Shown: piece by piece, positions 34,248-44,145 of the stretch
How the letters are laid out: every line of letters starts with the position of its first letter
Position numbering within the stretch: the first letter of the stretch is position 1
Assembly: GCF_021533215.1 (NCBI RefSeq)
Contig: NZ_JAJNKA010000002.1
Span: 175,001-239,000, forward strand
Length of the DNA: 64,000 nt
Source: Portibacter lacus
GTDB lineage: Bacteria > Bacteroidota > Bacteroidia > Chitinophagales > Saprospiraceae
Direction: 5' to 3'
Made by a program: the position numbers and the translations under genes
The notes under the pieces: generated by a model
Database searches by the model: none
What the model saw: only the letters and a program-made list of their open reading frames with translations
Told to the model about the DNA's origin: nothing

Positions 34248-34727
34248 CTAATCTTGCGAAACATTCGTCAACAACAAAATTTGTGGAAAATCTTGACCTC
34301 CTTTATATAACGCCTTACTGAACTCACTAAAATTGTGAAAATACGAGCCTAGAAAAACATCAGGGTAACCATCTTGATTAAAGTCTCCTATATCCATCGT
34401 CAACCATTTACCAGAATAAGTCCCATCCAAATACCTAGGTGTAAAATTAGAATCTCCTTTATTCTCCAGATACACGATACTTTCTCTTGGATGATCTAAA
34501 GCATCAAAAAAAGAAATCGCAACGATATCTTGATCACCGTCTTTATCGAAATCGGCATTCATGGCTTTGTGGCAACCTTTCATTGGAAAAAAATAAGACT
34601 CTTCAAATTTATTCTCTCCATTATTCAAATAAACGCGGACTCCATGATATGGCTTGTCAATCTGTGAGAGGTCCCAGTTATCGCCATTAGTTAAGATAAC
34701 ATCTAAGTTTCCATCCTTATTAAAATC
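34248..34727 (-). pseudogene. 3' remnant of an FG-GAP repeat protein gene
   Basis: Positions 34281-34727 match 35771-36217, the 3' third of the intact gene at 35741-37234, with 13 mismatches in 447 bases and no gaps by my count. The frame is still open for about 160 residues (DFNKDGNLDVILTNGDNW to LLLTNVSQD). The 5' two thirds, including signal, heme motif and start region, are absent. The homology starts exactly at the stop codon of the gene at 34727-35440, so a deletion or recombination joint lies there. An internal ATG (34628) could start 126 residues, but a working protein is unlikely. Confidence 0.85.
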
Positions 34728-35440
34728 TAATCCTCGTATTCTAATTCAAGTAAGGCACTTCGAACATCTTCCGATTTCTTAAAGTTCACTTTCTTTTCCT
34801 TAAAATAGGAGACTATATCCTCTAACTCCTCTGTTTTTTCATACTTATCTATGAATGCTTTTCGTCTTTTAGTCAATTCGTACAACTCTCCATTTCTAGA
34901 TAAGTAGAGACTTTCTTTTAAGGATAACTTGGGCTTCTTAGATCCAATATCGAATGCAGGGCTGTAAGACTGACTCCCTATATATGCCTCTGTTTTTAGT
35001 AGAAGGCTAAGTGTTTCAGAATCTAATAAAATCTCATACAAGTCATTAATTCCTTTATTATTCCTAAGTGTAACGAAATTTCTACTAAGTCCATTTGTAG
35101 TTCCTAATAGGATAGAATCTACCATTTCCAGATTCACATTATATTCTGATTCGTCCAATTTCAAATAAAGTAATTTTCTAAAACAATCATATATAATATG
35201 ATACTCTTTCTGAATAAACTCTTTTTTACCTTTTAGCTTTAAACTCCCTGGTGTCCATTCACCCCACAGAAGTGGTGAGCCTGAAAACGTTGGCTCCTTT
35301 CTCTCGAAAGAACTTAATCCGTAATCTTTCAAATTTCCTACTTGAAGATCCGTACCTAGAATTTTCACGTAGTCATTTGCCTGATTATAAGTAGTCCCAT
35401 AAGCAAGAAAAAAACAAATTAATAACGTACATCTTTTCAT
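34727..35440 (-). CDS. Exported protein of unknown function
   Basis: 237 residues with an N-terminal signal peptide (about 1-20). The rest is charged, mixed alpha/beta, with segments such as YLKLDESEYNVNLEMVDS and LSLKESLYLSRNGELYELTKRR; I recognise no domain. Its stop codon (34727-34729) coincides with the joint to the FG-GAP remnant. The reading frame is intact with normal codon use, so it looks functional, although its own 3' end may have been reset by the rearrangement. Start ATG. Confidence 0.6.
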   Translation of the reverse strand: MKRCTLLICFFLAYGTTYNQANDYVKILGTDLQVGNLKDYGLSSFERKEPTFSGSPLLWGEWTPGSLKLKGKKEFIQKEYHIIYDCFRKLLYLKLDESEYNVNLEMVDSILLGTTNGLSRNFVTLRNNKGINDLYEILLDSETLSLLLKTEAYIGSQSYSPAFDIGSKKPKLSLKESLYLSRNGELYELTKRRKAFIDKYEKTEELEDIVSYFKEKKVNFKKSEDVRSALLELEYED

Positions 35441-35740
35441 AATAATTCTAATTTCATTAAAGCACTATACCTATTATGGGCATAGTTCCTCTGTATATAT
35501 CTTAGTAATTTTCTTATAATTATTGTCTTTAAATATATATTTTTCTTTTTGTATTTCAATCTTTAGATACAGGTAAGTTTTCTTTTTCTTAAAATCTTTC
35601 GAACAGGGCGAAAAACATTAAGAAACACTAAAGTATATATTTTACAAGATGCACTACTTTCAAAGTTCAATGCATATTATAACTATTGAAATGAGTATAA
35701 ATTTCTATCCCTATCAAGTTTAAGGAATCTTATTTTTAAA
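35441..35740. other. Intergenic region, no gene seen
   Basis: 300 nt of very AT-rich sequence between the intact FG-GAP gene and the 237-residue gene on the same strand. No TAnnTTTG match facing left was found, and no hairpin stands out. Confidence 0.5.
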
Positions 35741-37234
35741 TTATTTATTCGTATTCAATAACATCAATAATTGAGGAAAATCTTGACCTCCTTTATATAA
35801 GGCCTTACTGAACTCACTAAAATTATGAAAATACGAGCCTAGAAAAACATCAGGGTAACCATCTTGATTAAAGTCTCCTATATCCATCGTCAACCATTTA
35901 CCAGAATAAGTACCATCCAAATACCTAGGTGTAAAATTAGAATCTCCTTTATTCTCCAGATACACGATACTTTCTCTTGGATGATCTAAAGCATCAAAGA
36001 AAGAAATCGCAACGATATCTTGATCACCGTCTTTATCGAAATCGGCACTCATGGCTTTGTGGCACCCTTTCATTGGAAAAAAATAAGACTCTTCAAATTT
36101 ATTCTCTCCATTATTCAAATAAACGCGGACTCCATGATATGGCTTATCTATCTGAGAAAGGTCCCAGTTATCACCATTAGTTAAGAGAACATCTAAGTTT
36201 CCATCCTTATTAAAATCAACCAATTCGAAATAACTAACACCATGTACAGGTGAAAAACTCAACACCTTGTCTTCTGTAAAAATACCTTTTCCATCATTAT
36301 AATATATAGATAAGGCCTCCCATGCTTGAGATCTTAAAGCCACAACATCTAAGTCACCATCACCATCCATATCTACAACCTCAGTCCTTCGTGTTCCAGG
36401 AAATGACGATATCACTTTTTCTTCATTAAAGTCATCATACCATGCTAATTTCCCTTTATGATTTCCAAACGATGAAATCAATGCATCTTTTTTCCCGTCG
36501 TTATTCAAGTCTGAGATATCAGCATGCACAGGTCGAGGCAATGGACCTACTATTTTATTCGGATTTATTTCTTCCGGGCTGCTTAGCGGTGCTAAGTATC
36601 CGTTCTCAAGATCAGATGGAATAATTGATCCTATTCCAACAATATAGGGCTGGCCTTCATCCATGATCAAGTGAGACAGTGGTTTCTGCAACCCCCAAGT
36701 TCCTGTTACCTGACCAAAGGTATTCAAAGCATAAAGAATTTTATAATCACCGATATAAAGCGTTTTACTTGCTACGTCAAATTCCAATAAAGAAACTTGA
36801 GGCACTTGCTTATCTCCTATATTGATTAACTGAGCTCTGAAAGGCGCTGACACATCACTAGCAATTGATTCCATATCACTTGTCAGTGAATCAGGCGCAT
36901 TTTTAATGTAGAATTTCACTATCGACTTCCAATCCTTACTTGAAATTAAAGCTTGCTCTGGATAGACATTCATTTGCATAATTATGGACACCTCTTCAGC
37001 AGCTAGTTTAGTGAAAGGATCATGTTCCTCATCTTTAATACCTAACCTCCAGCCCATATTAGGCAAAACACTTTCTTTCCAAGTTTTCTTATCCAATAAT
37101 GAAGGTTCAGGATAGAGGTGGCAGGATGCGCAATAGATCTTAGCCAGCTTTTCAGATTCGTCAAGATGTGCGATGTCCTTTTCCCAAAACAACAGGAAAA
37201 TCAAGAAAACAGGAATGGCAAATATGTACTTCAA
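35741..37234 (-). CDS. Exported FG-GAP/VCBS repeat protein with an N-terminal c-type heme motif
   Basis: 497 residues. A hydrophobic N-terminus (about 1-17) is followed by C35-AS-C38-H39, a covalent heme site. The remainder is a beta-propeller of FG-GAP repeats with calcium-type loops (DLNNDGKKDALI, DMDGDGDLDVVA, DFNKDGNLDVLL, DFDKDGDQDIVA, DFNQDGYPDVFLG). The start is TTG at 37234: an in-frame stop lies three codons upstream and no ATG falls between, while the signal requires this start. Probably a periplasmic or surface redox protein with ligand binding. A near-identical 3' remnant lies 1,490 bp downstream. Confidence 0.83.
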   Translation of the reverse strand: MKYIFAIPVFLIFLLFWEKDIAHLDESEKLAKIYCASCHLYPEPSLLDKKTWKESVLPNMGWRLGIKDEEHDPFTKLAAEEVSIIMQMNVYPEQALISSKDWKSIVKFYIKNAPDSLTSDMESIASDVSAPFRAQLINIGDKQVPQVSLLEFDVASKTLYIGDYKILYALNTFGQVTGTWGLQKPLSHLIMDEGQPYIVGIGSIIPSDLENGYLAPLSSPEEINPNKIVGPLPRPVHADISDLNNDGKKDALISSFGNHKGKLAWYDDFNEEKVISSFPGTRRTEVVDMDGDGDLDVVALRSQAWEALSIYYNDGKGIFTEDKVLSFSPVHGVSYFELVDFNKDGNLDVLLTNGDNWDLSQIDKPYHGVRVYLNNGENKFEESYFFPMKGCHKAMSADFDKDGDQDIVAISFFDALDHPRESIVYLENKGDSNFTPRYLDGTYSGKWLTMDIGDFNQDGYPDVFLGSYFHNFSEFSKALYKGGQDFPQLLMLLNTNK

Positions 37235-37342
37235 GAATGTAATCTATTTTATTGTAAAGTTAGTAAACATAACTCAATACGTTGTTTTTAAACACTGCTA
37301 AAGCGGGAGGCAAGAAACGATGTAATTTTTAGTGCCAGATAT

Positions 37343-37382
37343 AAAAAAAGGATGTTTCTATCCGTAGAAAGAAACATCCTCT
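37343..37382 (-). terminator. Terminator of the susC-susD operon
   Basis: On the minus strand AGGATGTTTCT and AGAAACATCCT form an 11-bp stem followed by seven T. It lies about 25 nt past the SusD stop. Confidence 0.92.
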
Positions 37383-37406
37383 AAAAAAATTTATTAATCA
37401 ATTATC

Positions 37407-38996
37407 TTAATTCACATCCCAAAAAAGAGGATTAAATAATTCATCTTCTCCACTGATCGCTTCATAGTTCGATTTGTTAAATGATTGCTCATTTCCAGGA
37501 ACATTGAACCTCAATGGTGGTGTTTTAACTAAGCTAGAATTATCTACCCAAAATTCTAAAACTGGATAATCTAATCTTCTGATTTCTGCCCAGTTTTGGT
37601 AAGGTTGAATAATGTTAAAATGAACCCATTTTTGACTAGCTATAAGCTCAATTTTCTCTTCTTGAGAACCAGCATTATCCCAGCCAGCAGCTTCCGTAGC
37701 AAACATTACATCAAACTCGCTTTCTTCAACTGGAGTAGGTTCTCCAGCTATTCGATCTGCGCCAAGACTATTAACATAAAAATAAAAGTCTGTAGATTGT
37801 TTAATAGCAGTTTCATAAGCTTCTTTAGCTGCTGCATCATCACCAGCTTTTAAATAATATTCTGCTTTTATCAAGTTTACTTCCGGAGCATTAATAATGA
37901 CACCAGGAAATGACTGATTACGACTTGTTGTAGTTCTATTATAAAAAGCAGTTACAGACGTATTTCTAAGATCATTTTGATCATTACCTAATAATAATGG
38001 ATCGATACCGATAAATTCGCCATTAGCACTGTCTCCTGGTTCAAATAAAACTCTTAATCTAGGGTCCTCAGATTCATTCATATAATCTATCATGGCTTTA
38101 GGCGCATCATCTCCATCCCATCCTCCTGAGTTAATACCTCCATTAAATCCACCAGAATTAATTGCTGAATTAATATCATAAATATCAATCATAATGTTTT
38201 GGTCGTTATTCTCTACAACTGGATACTTACTTGGATTCCCAAGTATTTCAGCCATTTCAGAAGTAGCTCTAGAGCTAAACTCTGATGACAAAGAAAGTCT
38301 ATTCAGCATCCTTAATCTCAGAGAATTCGCATATCGCTTCCAAAGATCAAAATCTCCATAATTGATAAAATCTTGTGCTTTAAGTGAAGCCGCGGCAGAA
38401 ACACCTGGTTCTCCAGCAGCAAAATCATCTGCAATTACTTTCAGTTCATCTAGCATATAAGCATAGATATCTGGGCCTAGATCAAAAGCTGGATACGAAT
38501 TATCGTAATCACCTCCGTTTTGGCTTAATCTTCCAGCTTCAAAAAATGGAATATTTTCATATAAGTCAATCATTTTCGCAGTCTCTCTGAAAAAATGTAT
38601 ATCAGCTGTTTGCTTGAAAACTTTTAACCTTGTTTGTTTCTCAGCTTCTGAAGCATCAAATACTTTTTCAAATTCTCTATACTGCCTCATGCCAGCATAA
38701 TAATTATTCCATACCAAATCTAAAGCTCTACTACCTGGTATGTATTGATTAGGAGTATTGATCCATGAAATAGACTGAGTCCATGGATTTAGTGTAATCC
38801 TCAAGTTCTCAAAATAATCATTGTAATTAGGAACGATATGTCCTCTTGTAGCATTTAGAAATCCTGTGTACTGACGTTCGATGCTAGTTTCAGCTACCTT
38901 TTCAGGATCTGCATATGCATCTTCAAATTGTTCTTTTGTACAGGAGCTAATAACAACACCTAGAACCAAAAGAAACATTATATATTTAAAATTCAT
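37407..38996 (-). CDS. SusD/RagB-like outer-membrane lipoprotein
   Basis: 529 residues. A lipoprotein signal ends VVISSC (Cys19). The body matches the SusD-like layout, with N-terminal TPR-like helices and a C-terminal ENWAEIRRLDYPVLEF-type segment (here QNWAEIRRLDYPV), seen in the SusD/RagB group close to DUF-type SusD-like_2 proteins. It forms the lid and ligand-binding partner of the SusC barrel encoded 24 nt upstream. No glycosidase or sulfatase lies nearby, so the ligand is not evident; peptide-type genes at 44-50 kb make amino compounds possible. Confidence 0.92.
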   Translation of the reverse strand: MNFKYIMFLLVLGVVISSCTKEQFEDAYADPEKVAETSIERQYTGFLNATRGHIVPNYNDYFENLRITLNPWTQSISWINTPNQYIPGSRALDLVWNNYYAGMRQYREFEKVFDASEAEKQTRLKVFKQTADIHFFRETAKMIDLYENIPFFEAGRLSQNGGDYDNSYPAFDLGPDIYAYMLDELKVIADDFAAGEPGVSAAASLKAQDFINYGDFDLWKRYANSLRLRMLNRLSLSSEFSSRATSEMAEILGNPSKYPVVENNDQNIMIDIYDINSAINSGGFNGGINSGGWDGDDAPKAMIDYMNESEDPRLRVLFEPGDSANGEFIGIDPLLLGNDQNDLRNTSVTAFYNRTTTSRNQSFPGVIINAPEVNLIKAEYYLKAGDDAAAKEAYETAIKQSTDFYFYVNSLGADRIAGEPTPVEESEFDVMFATEAAGWDNAGSQEEKIELIASQKWVHFNIIQPYQNWAEIRRLDYPVLEFWVDNSSLVKTPPLRFNVPGNEQSFNKSNYEAISGEDELFNPLFWDVN

Positions 38997-39020
38997 TTTT
39001 ATAATTTTTTAGTTCGAAAA

Positions 39021-42000
39021 TTAAAATCCTGCTGTAAGCTGAATTCCGAATGATCTAAATGCTGGATTATTACCTGCATTATTTATATTATTATACCATC
39101 TTGGTCCAGATGTAGTCTGCTCAGGATCGATGTCTTTTATACTTCTGTATAAGAAAAATAAATTTCTTCCATAAACATTTACTCTTGCATTCTGCATTCC
39201 TAATTTGTTACTTACTGTTTTAGGCAAAGTATATCCTACAGCCATTTCTCTAACTTTCCACCAATTGTTATCATTGATATAAAGTTCATATCTAGAATTA
39301 CCATATTGCGGTCCACCCCAGTTATATGTTCCTGCATAGAATAAAGTCTGTGGTATAACATTTGTATTCTCGGTATAAGTTATTTCACCAGTTACATCAT
39401 CTGCACCTACTACTACTCCTTCTAGTAACATACCATTATGTTGTACTAATTCTCCGTTAGGACCTGCTGCAGATGTAGTTTGAACTCCTTTTCCATCAGC
39501 ATCAATATAATATGACAATCCACCAGTTTCTGTGTTTCTAAAATTCAAACTTTCCTCTGTAAGACCTCTACTTGTTAACCAATATACACCTGTAGGCATA
39601 ATTGCTCCACCTACACTAAAATCAGTTATGATGTCTAAAGAAATACCCTTGAAGAAAAAGTTGTTAATAAAACCACCCTCAAAATCAGGCATTGCATTAC
39701 CATATACTTCCCATACATCACCATCTAACTGATGAAGCCCATTAGGACTTACGATTTGGTTACCATTTGGATCTGTTGCCACAGGGTGAGCATAAATATC
39801 ACCCATCGGACGACCAACTACAGATCTAATCTGAGCAGCATTTCCATCGAAATTAGCATGAACTAATTCTGTAGCTTCATTTGCTAATTTTACAACTTTG
39901 TTAGTATTCTTTGCAAAATTTATTCTTGATTTCCATTTTATATCACCTACTCTAATAATATCCATATCAAGTGCAAGCTCAATTCCTGTATTTCTAAGCG
40001 TTCCAATATTTGTTAATACTGATCCAAACCCTTGCGAAGCTGGTAGGTCTACTGGTAAAATTTGATCTACTATAAACCCATCATAAAAACTTGCATCTAA
40101 TGTAAATCTAGTTAAGAAATCTACATTTAATCCTATTTCAAACTCTTGCTTTTGCTCTGGTCTTATGGCATCATTACCGTATCCACCACCGATACTTGAA
40201 TATAAAATCCCTTGTCCTCCATCAGTCTGAACACCTAATGAGCTTTGATTATATGCGACATTAGCTTGATACCTCTGTGGATAGTTACCTACCACACCGT
40301 ATGATGCCCTAAGTTTAGCAAAGCTGATTGAAGTCGGTAAGCTGAAAGCTTCACTAAGTACTAAACTACCGTTAACTGAAGGATATACGAAAGCATTATT
40401 CTCAGCAGTAATTCTAGAAGTTCTATCTCTTCTAATCGTACCTTCTAAAAATGCCCATCCTTTATAATCTAAATTAGCTAAACCAATGATCGCATCTTTT
40501 ACTTCGATATATCTACTTGATCCACTTCCTACAGGTGTATTGATAGATCCAGAGATTGCGAAGAAATTTTCTGGTGATAAACCTCCACTTGTTCCTCTTG
40601 AAGATTGTAAATATTGATCTTGCTGAGCATTATAACCACCACTAACACTGAATCCTAAATCTTGTGTTAAGTCTTTTCTATAGCTTAATAATGCTTCACC
40701 ATAAACTAATGAATAATTACTATTACTTAAACTATAACCTCCACCAGGATTAGTGTAAAGAACACTAGGGTTCTGAGTTTTATTTTTATTCTCAACTTTT
40801 TCTGCTGTAAAATCACTTCCAAGTCTTCCTCTTAAGGATAGACCATCAATTATTTCCCAACTTTGAGTAAGATTAGCGATAACACGATTGTTACTTTCAA
40901 CACTATTCAAGGCAACTAATCTATAAACATAATCAGCAATGGCATCCTTAAATCCTGCACCTGTAATGTTCTCATCTGGTGTTAAACTCGCTTGAGTTCC
41001 TGTTCTATATCTATATCCAAGACTTGTTTCTGCTCTATCAAAATACCAGTCTGGAGACTCGAATCTATCCATCATTCCTCCAAAATTGTTGATCATTCGA
41101 TCTACTTTATAAGGACGATTCGTTGTCGTCTGATTAATATACTTGACATTAATTGTTGTATTGAACTTTTCACCTATTTGGAATCTTGTAGATAAATTAG
41201 CGATGTTTCTATCATTACTTGACCCTAATGAAATCATTTCATTATCTTGTCTTGTAAAAGAGAATCTAATACTAGAATTTTCATTTCCTTGAGAAACGGC
41301 TAAGTTAATATTAGAACTTGTCGCTGGTTGGAAAAAGTCAGCGTAACTATTTTCACCAGCTACATAAGGTACAACTTCTCCTGTCCAAGCCACAACTGGC
41401 TCTCCATCAAATTCTGGCCCAAAGTTAAGTGATGTTCCAACTAAACCTCTTGTATCACCTACTCCGTCTCCATCTGTATCAACGCTAGTAAACATATCGT
41501 CTCCTTGGCCTTGTTGAGAATACAGATTAGAATAACCTGGACCTCTTACATTTTGGTACCTTGGCATGTATGCAATTCTATCAGTATTATAACTAGCACT
41601 AAAATCAACACCTAGTCCACGTTTTTTACTTCCTTTCTTAGAAGTAATCAACACTACACCATTCGTCGCATCAGAACCGTAAAGGGCTGCTGCTGATGCA
41701 CCTTTTAATATAGAAATACTTTCTATATCATCAGGATTTATATCTGTTAATCCGTTCCCTCTAATTCTTTGGTCTCCCCAGTAACCTGCGCTACTTGTTT
41801 CACCATTTCTAATAGGAATTCCATCCATTACAATTAAAGGCTGAGTATTTCCTGTAATCGAAGAGAATCCTCTTATATTAATATTAATTCCGCTAGTTGC
41901 ACCTCCAGGTACAGACCTCACTGTAACACCAGGAGCTTTACCATACATGGCAGTTGCAAAATTTGTAACCTGAGTAGTATTTAAATCAGATGATTTAATC

Positions 42001-42428
42001 TCAGATGTAGCATAACCCAATGCTTTCTTTTCTCTACTAACTCCAAGAGCTGTTACGACAACTTCGTCTAATAACGCTCCTCCTTCTAATGCAATGTCCC
42101 AAGTTGCTTGACCAGAATAAGCAATATCTACTGTTGTAAAACCTACATAACTAAATGTAAGAACAGGATTTTCAGTAGTAAGGTTAATTGAATATTTACC
42201 ATCTAAATCAGTGATGGTTCCATTCCCAGACGCCCCCTTTTCAACAATAGATGCCCCAATAATAGGATCCCCTGTAGATGCTTCTGTTACAACTCCAGTA
42301 ACAGTTTGTGCACTCGCAAAAAAGCTACAAAAAATAGCTGTGAGTGTAATGATAAATCTTCCCGTAGTACGAAGTTTTTTTTCGTAGGCTAGAAGAGATA
42401 TCGCCTTTAAAGATATAGACTTCTTCAT
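39021..42428 (-). CDS. SusC/RagA-type TonB-dependent transporter
   Basis: 1135 residues. A long signal region (about 1-41, ending FASAQ), a carboxypeptidase-regulatory-like beta sandwich (TVTGVVTEASTGDPIIGASI to TFSYVGFTTVDI, about 42-110), the SusC plug signature (DEVVVTALGVSREKKALGYA, about 120-139) and a 22-strand barrel ending QLTAGF. It imports the ligand captured by the SusD partner using TonB energy. The two form an operon with a promoter at 42675-42705 and a terminator at 37343. The LacI-type regulator at 42863 is encoded just upstream on the same strand. Confidence 0.95.
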   Translation of the reverse strand: MKKSISLKAISLLAYEKKLRTTGRFIITLTAIFCSFFASAQTVTGVVTEASTGDPIIGASIVEKGASGNGTITDLDGKYSINLTTENPVLTFSYVGFTTVDIAYSGQATWDIALEGGALLDEVVVTALGVSREKKALGYATSEIKSSDLNTTQVTNFATAMYGKAPGVTVRSVPGGATSGININIRGFSSITGNTQPLIVMDGIPIRNGETSSAGYWGDQRIRGNGLTDINPDDIESISILKGASAAALYGSDATNGVVLITSKKGSKKRGLGVDFSASYNTDRIAYMPRYQNVRGPGYSNLYSQQGQGDDMFTSVDTDGDGVGDTRGLVGTSLNFGPEFDGEPVVAWTGEVVPYVAGENSYADFFQPATSSNINLAVSQGNENSSIRFSFTRQDNEMISLGSSNDRNIANLSTRFQIGEKFNTTINVKYINQTTTNRPYKVDRMINNFGGMMDRFESPDWYFDRAETSLGYRYRTGTQASLTPDENITGAGFKDAIADYVYRLVALNSVESNNRVIANLTQSWEIIDGLSLRGRLGSDFTAEKVENKNKTQNPSVLYTNPGGGYSLSNSNYSLVYGEALLSYRKDLTQDLGFSVSGGYNAQQDQYLQSSRGTSGGLSPENFFAISGSINTPVGSGSSRYIEVKDAIIGLANLDYKGWAFLEGTIRRDRTSRITAENNAFVYPSVNGSLVLSEAFSLPTSISFAKLRASYGVVGNYPQRYQANVAYNQSSLGVQTDGGQGILYSSIGGGYGNDAIRPEQKQEFEIGLNVDFLTRFTLDASFYDGFIVDQILPVDLPASQGFGSVLTNIGTLRNTGIELALDMDIIRVGDIKWKSRINFAKNTNKVVKLANEATELVHANFDGNAAQIRSVVGRPMGDIYAHPVATDPNGNQIVSPNGLHQLDGDVWEVYGNAMPDFEGGFINNFFFKGISLDIITDFSVGGAIMPTGVYWLTSRGLTEESLNFRNTETGGLSYYIDADGKGVQTTSAAGPNGELVQHNGMLLEGVVVGADDVTGEITYTENTNVIPQTLFYAGTYNWGGPQYGNSRYELYINDNNWWKVREMAVGYTLPKTVSNKLGMQNARVNVYGRNLFFLYRSIKDIDPEQTTSGPRWYNNINNAGNNPAFRSFGIQLTAGF

Positions 42429-42862
42429 GCAAATTTTGTTTAATTAAATTATGAATTTTTCCGTTAAGCCAATCCACTAGTTTTTTGGACTAAATTTTCA
42501 TAAAACCTCATGAAAATTCGAATTGGTGTTAAATAATAAAGTATAAGTAGTGCATAGTAAACAAACTAAATTCCTTAAGCACATCGTAAAAAATAGGGCA
42601 AATGCCCAATAAAATATAGAATGTTAAGGTATCGTTAAAAATGTTTGTGTTAACATTAACGCACATCATTTTACCAAAGATAGAATTTTTGTTAGAAATC
42701 CACAATATCAAAACAAAAAATTATAATTTATTACATCAAAGCCCTAATCTTCTACCCTAGTCAACAACAACGATATAATATGGCTCATTTGCTTGATATG
42801 AGATCTATGTGAGAAATATAACTACTTCAAAAACGAAAATATGTTTTGTTATGCTGCTACGC
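42429..42862. other. Leader region of the susC-susD operon
   Basis: A 434-nt gap with no convincing ORF. It contains the promoter at 42675-42705, giving a leader of about 240 nt, long enough for an RNA regulatory element, though I could not identify a known riboswitch fold. Confidence 0.5.
42675..42705 (-). promoter_or_regulatory. susC-susD promoter
   Basis: On the minus strand TTG (42705-42703) is followed after 20 nt by TATCTTTG (42682-42675), matching the Bacteroidota promoter form. It lies about 250 nt before the SusC ATG. Confidence 0.65.
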
Positions 42863-43960
42863 CTATTGAGTTAATACCTGCGGGTCGGGCAAAAAGAAAT
42901 TTCCGGAGTGGAAACTTACATTTTCTGGCAACAAAATATCAAGTGGTAAATATTGGATTTTCTCCGGTTGTAACTTAAACACTAGGAAGTGCCTTAAATT
43001 CAAAATACCCATATAACCCATCAGCTTAGGATTCTGACTAATCAAATAGTCAATTTTCCCCTTTTTCAAATAGTCTAGATTATTTTCTACTGAATCATAT
43101 CCGATTAATCGAATATTCTGAATATGCTTGTTCTCTAAATACTTTGCAATTCTATTAATCCGCGAAGAACCTGTGAAGATACCTGTCAAATGCTCTATAT
43201 CTGCTAATTGCTCATCAAGAAAACTTGATAGCTTCTTAGGATCATCAAACATTTCAAACTCTCGCGTCACGACTTGCGTAGAAGGAGACATCTCATTAAA
43301 CCAATCCCTGAACCCTCTCTCTTTTTCAAGATAATGGTGCGCATTTTTGAAATCTCGATCCAATGGAATAATCATTACCCTTGCATTCAACGAACAATGC
43401 AAGGACATCAGACGAGCAGCTAGCCTCCCACTCTGATATGAATTAGGCCCTACATAGCAAATTAGCTTTTCGGAATCCCTTTCGATCATCGTATTAATTA
43501 TCACATATGGCTTCTTATGCTCTTCTAACTTATCTAATAAAAGTTTACTCTCGCTCCTAAAGATCGGCGCAATCAAAAGACCATCAATTCCTTTTAAATC
43601 TAACTTCTCAACTTGCTCTGTAAATTTCTTTCTATCAAACAAATCGAAGGACAGATAAGTAAACTTAACCCGCTGTTGTGCAATCGAATCAATGGCTAAC
43701 TTGCACCCTGCATGCACTTCATCCCAATATGGATCTTTACTTTTTTCAGGAATAATTATTAGAATAGTCTTTGTCGTTCGAGTAGCCGCTAAACCTGAAG
43801 CATAAATATTAGGCTTGTAACCTAAATCTTCGGCAATTTTAAGCACTTTAGCTTTCGTCTTTGGTGCTACTCTACCCCTTTTATGAATAACACGATCTAC
43901 TGTCCCGATTGAAACTTCCGCCAATTGAGCAATATCAATTAATCTAGGAATCTTGTCCAT
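42863..43960 (-). CDS. LacI family transcriptional regulator
   Basis: 365 residues. An N-terminal LacI helix-turn-helix (LIDIAQLAEVSIGTVDRVIH, about 7-26, then LGYKPNIYASGLA hinge) precedes a periplasmic-binding-like effector domain with the substrate-binding form seen in the DUF-type AI-2/ribose-binding group (FKNAHHYLEKERGFRDWFNE). It likely senses a small sugar or amino-sugar-like ligand and controls the SusC-SusD operon encoded downstream. Its own promoter (44033-44004) is recognisable. Bacteroidota often couple SusCD to LacI regulators, although hybrid systems and ECF sigma pairs are commoner. Confidence 0.92.
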   Translation of the reverse strand: MDKIPRLIDIAQLAEVSIGTVDRVIHKRGRVAPKTKAKVLKIAEDLGYKPNIYASGLAATRTTKTILIIIPEKSKDPYWDEVHAGCKLAIDSIAQQRVKFTYLSFDLFDRKKFTEQVEKLDLKGIDGLLIAPIFRSESKLLLDKLEEHKKPYVIINTMIERDSEKLICYVGPNSYQSGRLAARLMSLHCSLNARVMIIPLDRDFKNAHHYLEKERGFRDWFNEMSPSTQVVTREFEMFDDPKKLSSFLDEQLADIEHLTGIFTGSSRINRIAKYLENKHIQNIRLIGYDSVENNLDYLKKGKIDYLISQNPKLMGYMGILNLRHFLVFKLQPEKIQYLPLDILLPENVSFHSGNFFLPDPQVLTQ

Positions 43961-44003
43961 ATTTCTTTAGTAAAAGGAGAAGTGTTTTTTGAGTCTTCCT
44001 ATG

Positions 44004-44033
44004 CAAATATATTATTTTTTGCAGTTTTCACAA
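44004..44033 (-). promoter_or_regulatory. Promoter of the LacI-type regulator gene
   Basis: On the minus strand TTG (44033-44031) then 19 nt then TATATTTG (44011-44004), matching TAnnTTTG with ideal spacing. The ATG at 43960 is 43 nt downstream. Confidence 0.65.
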
Positions 44034-44145
44034 TATATTTCGCTCTGAGTAGAATAATTATTATGATTATATGTCAATTTTGAAAGAATTATAAATCAAA
44101 GTTAACTTACACGCCCCAAATAATATTTTGTTGATTTACAATGTA

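Noticed and set aside
42529-42711. 60-codon minus-strand ORF upstream of SusC
   Set aside because: It covers the susC promoter and has no recognisable protein features.
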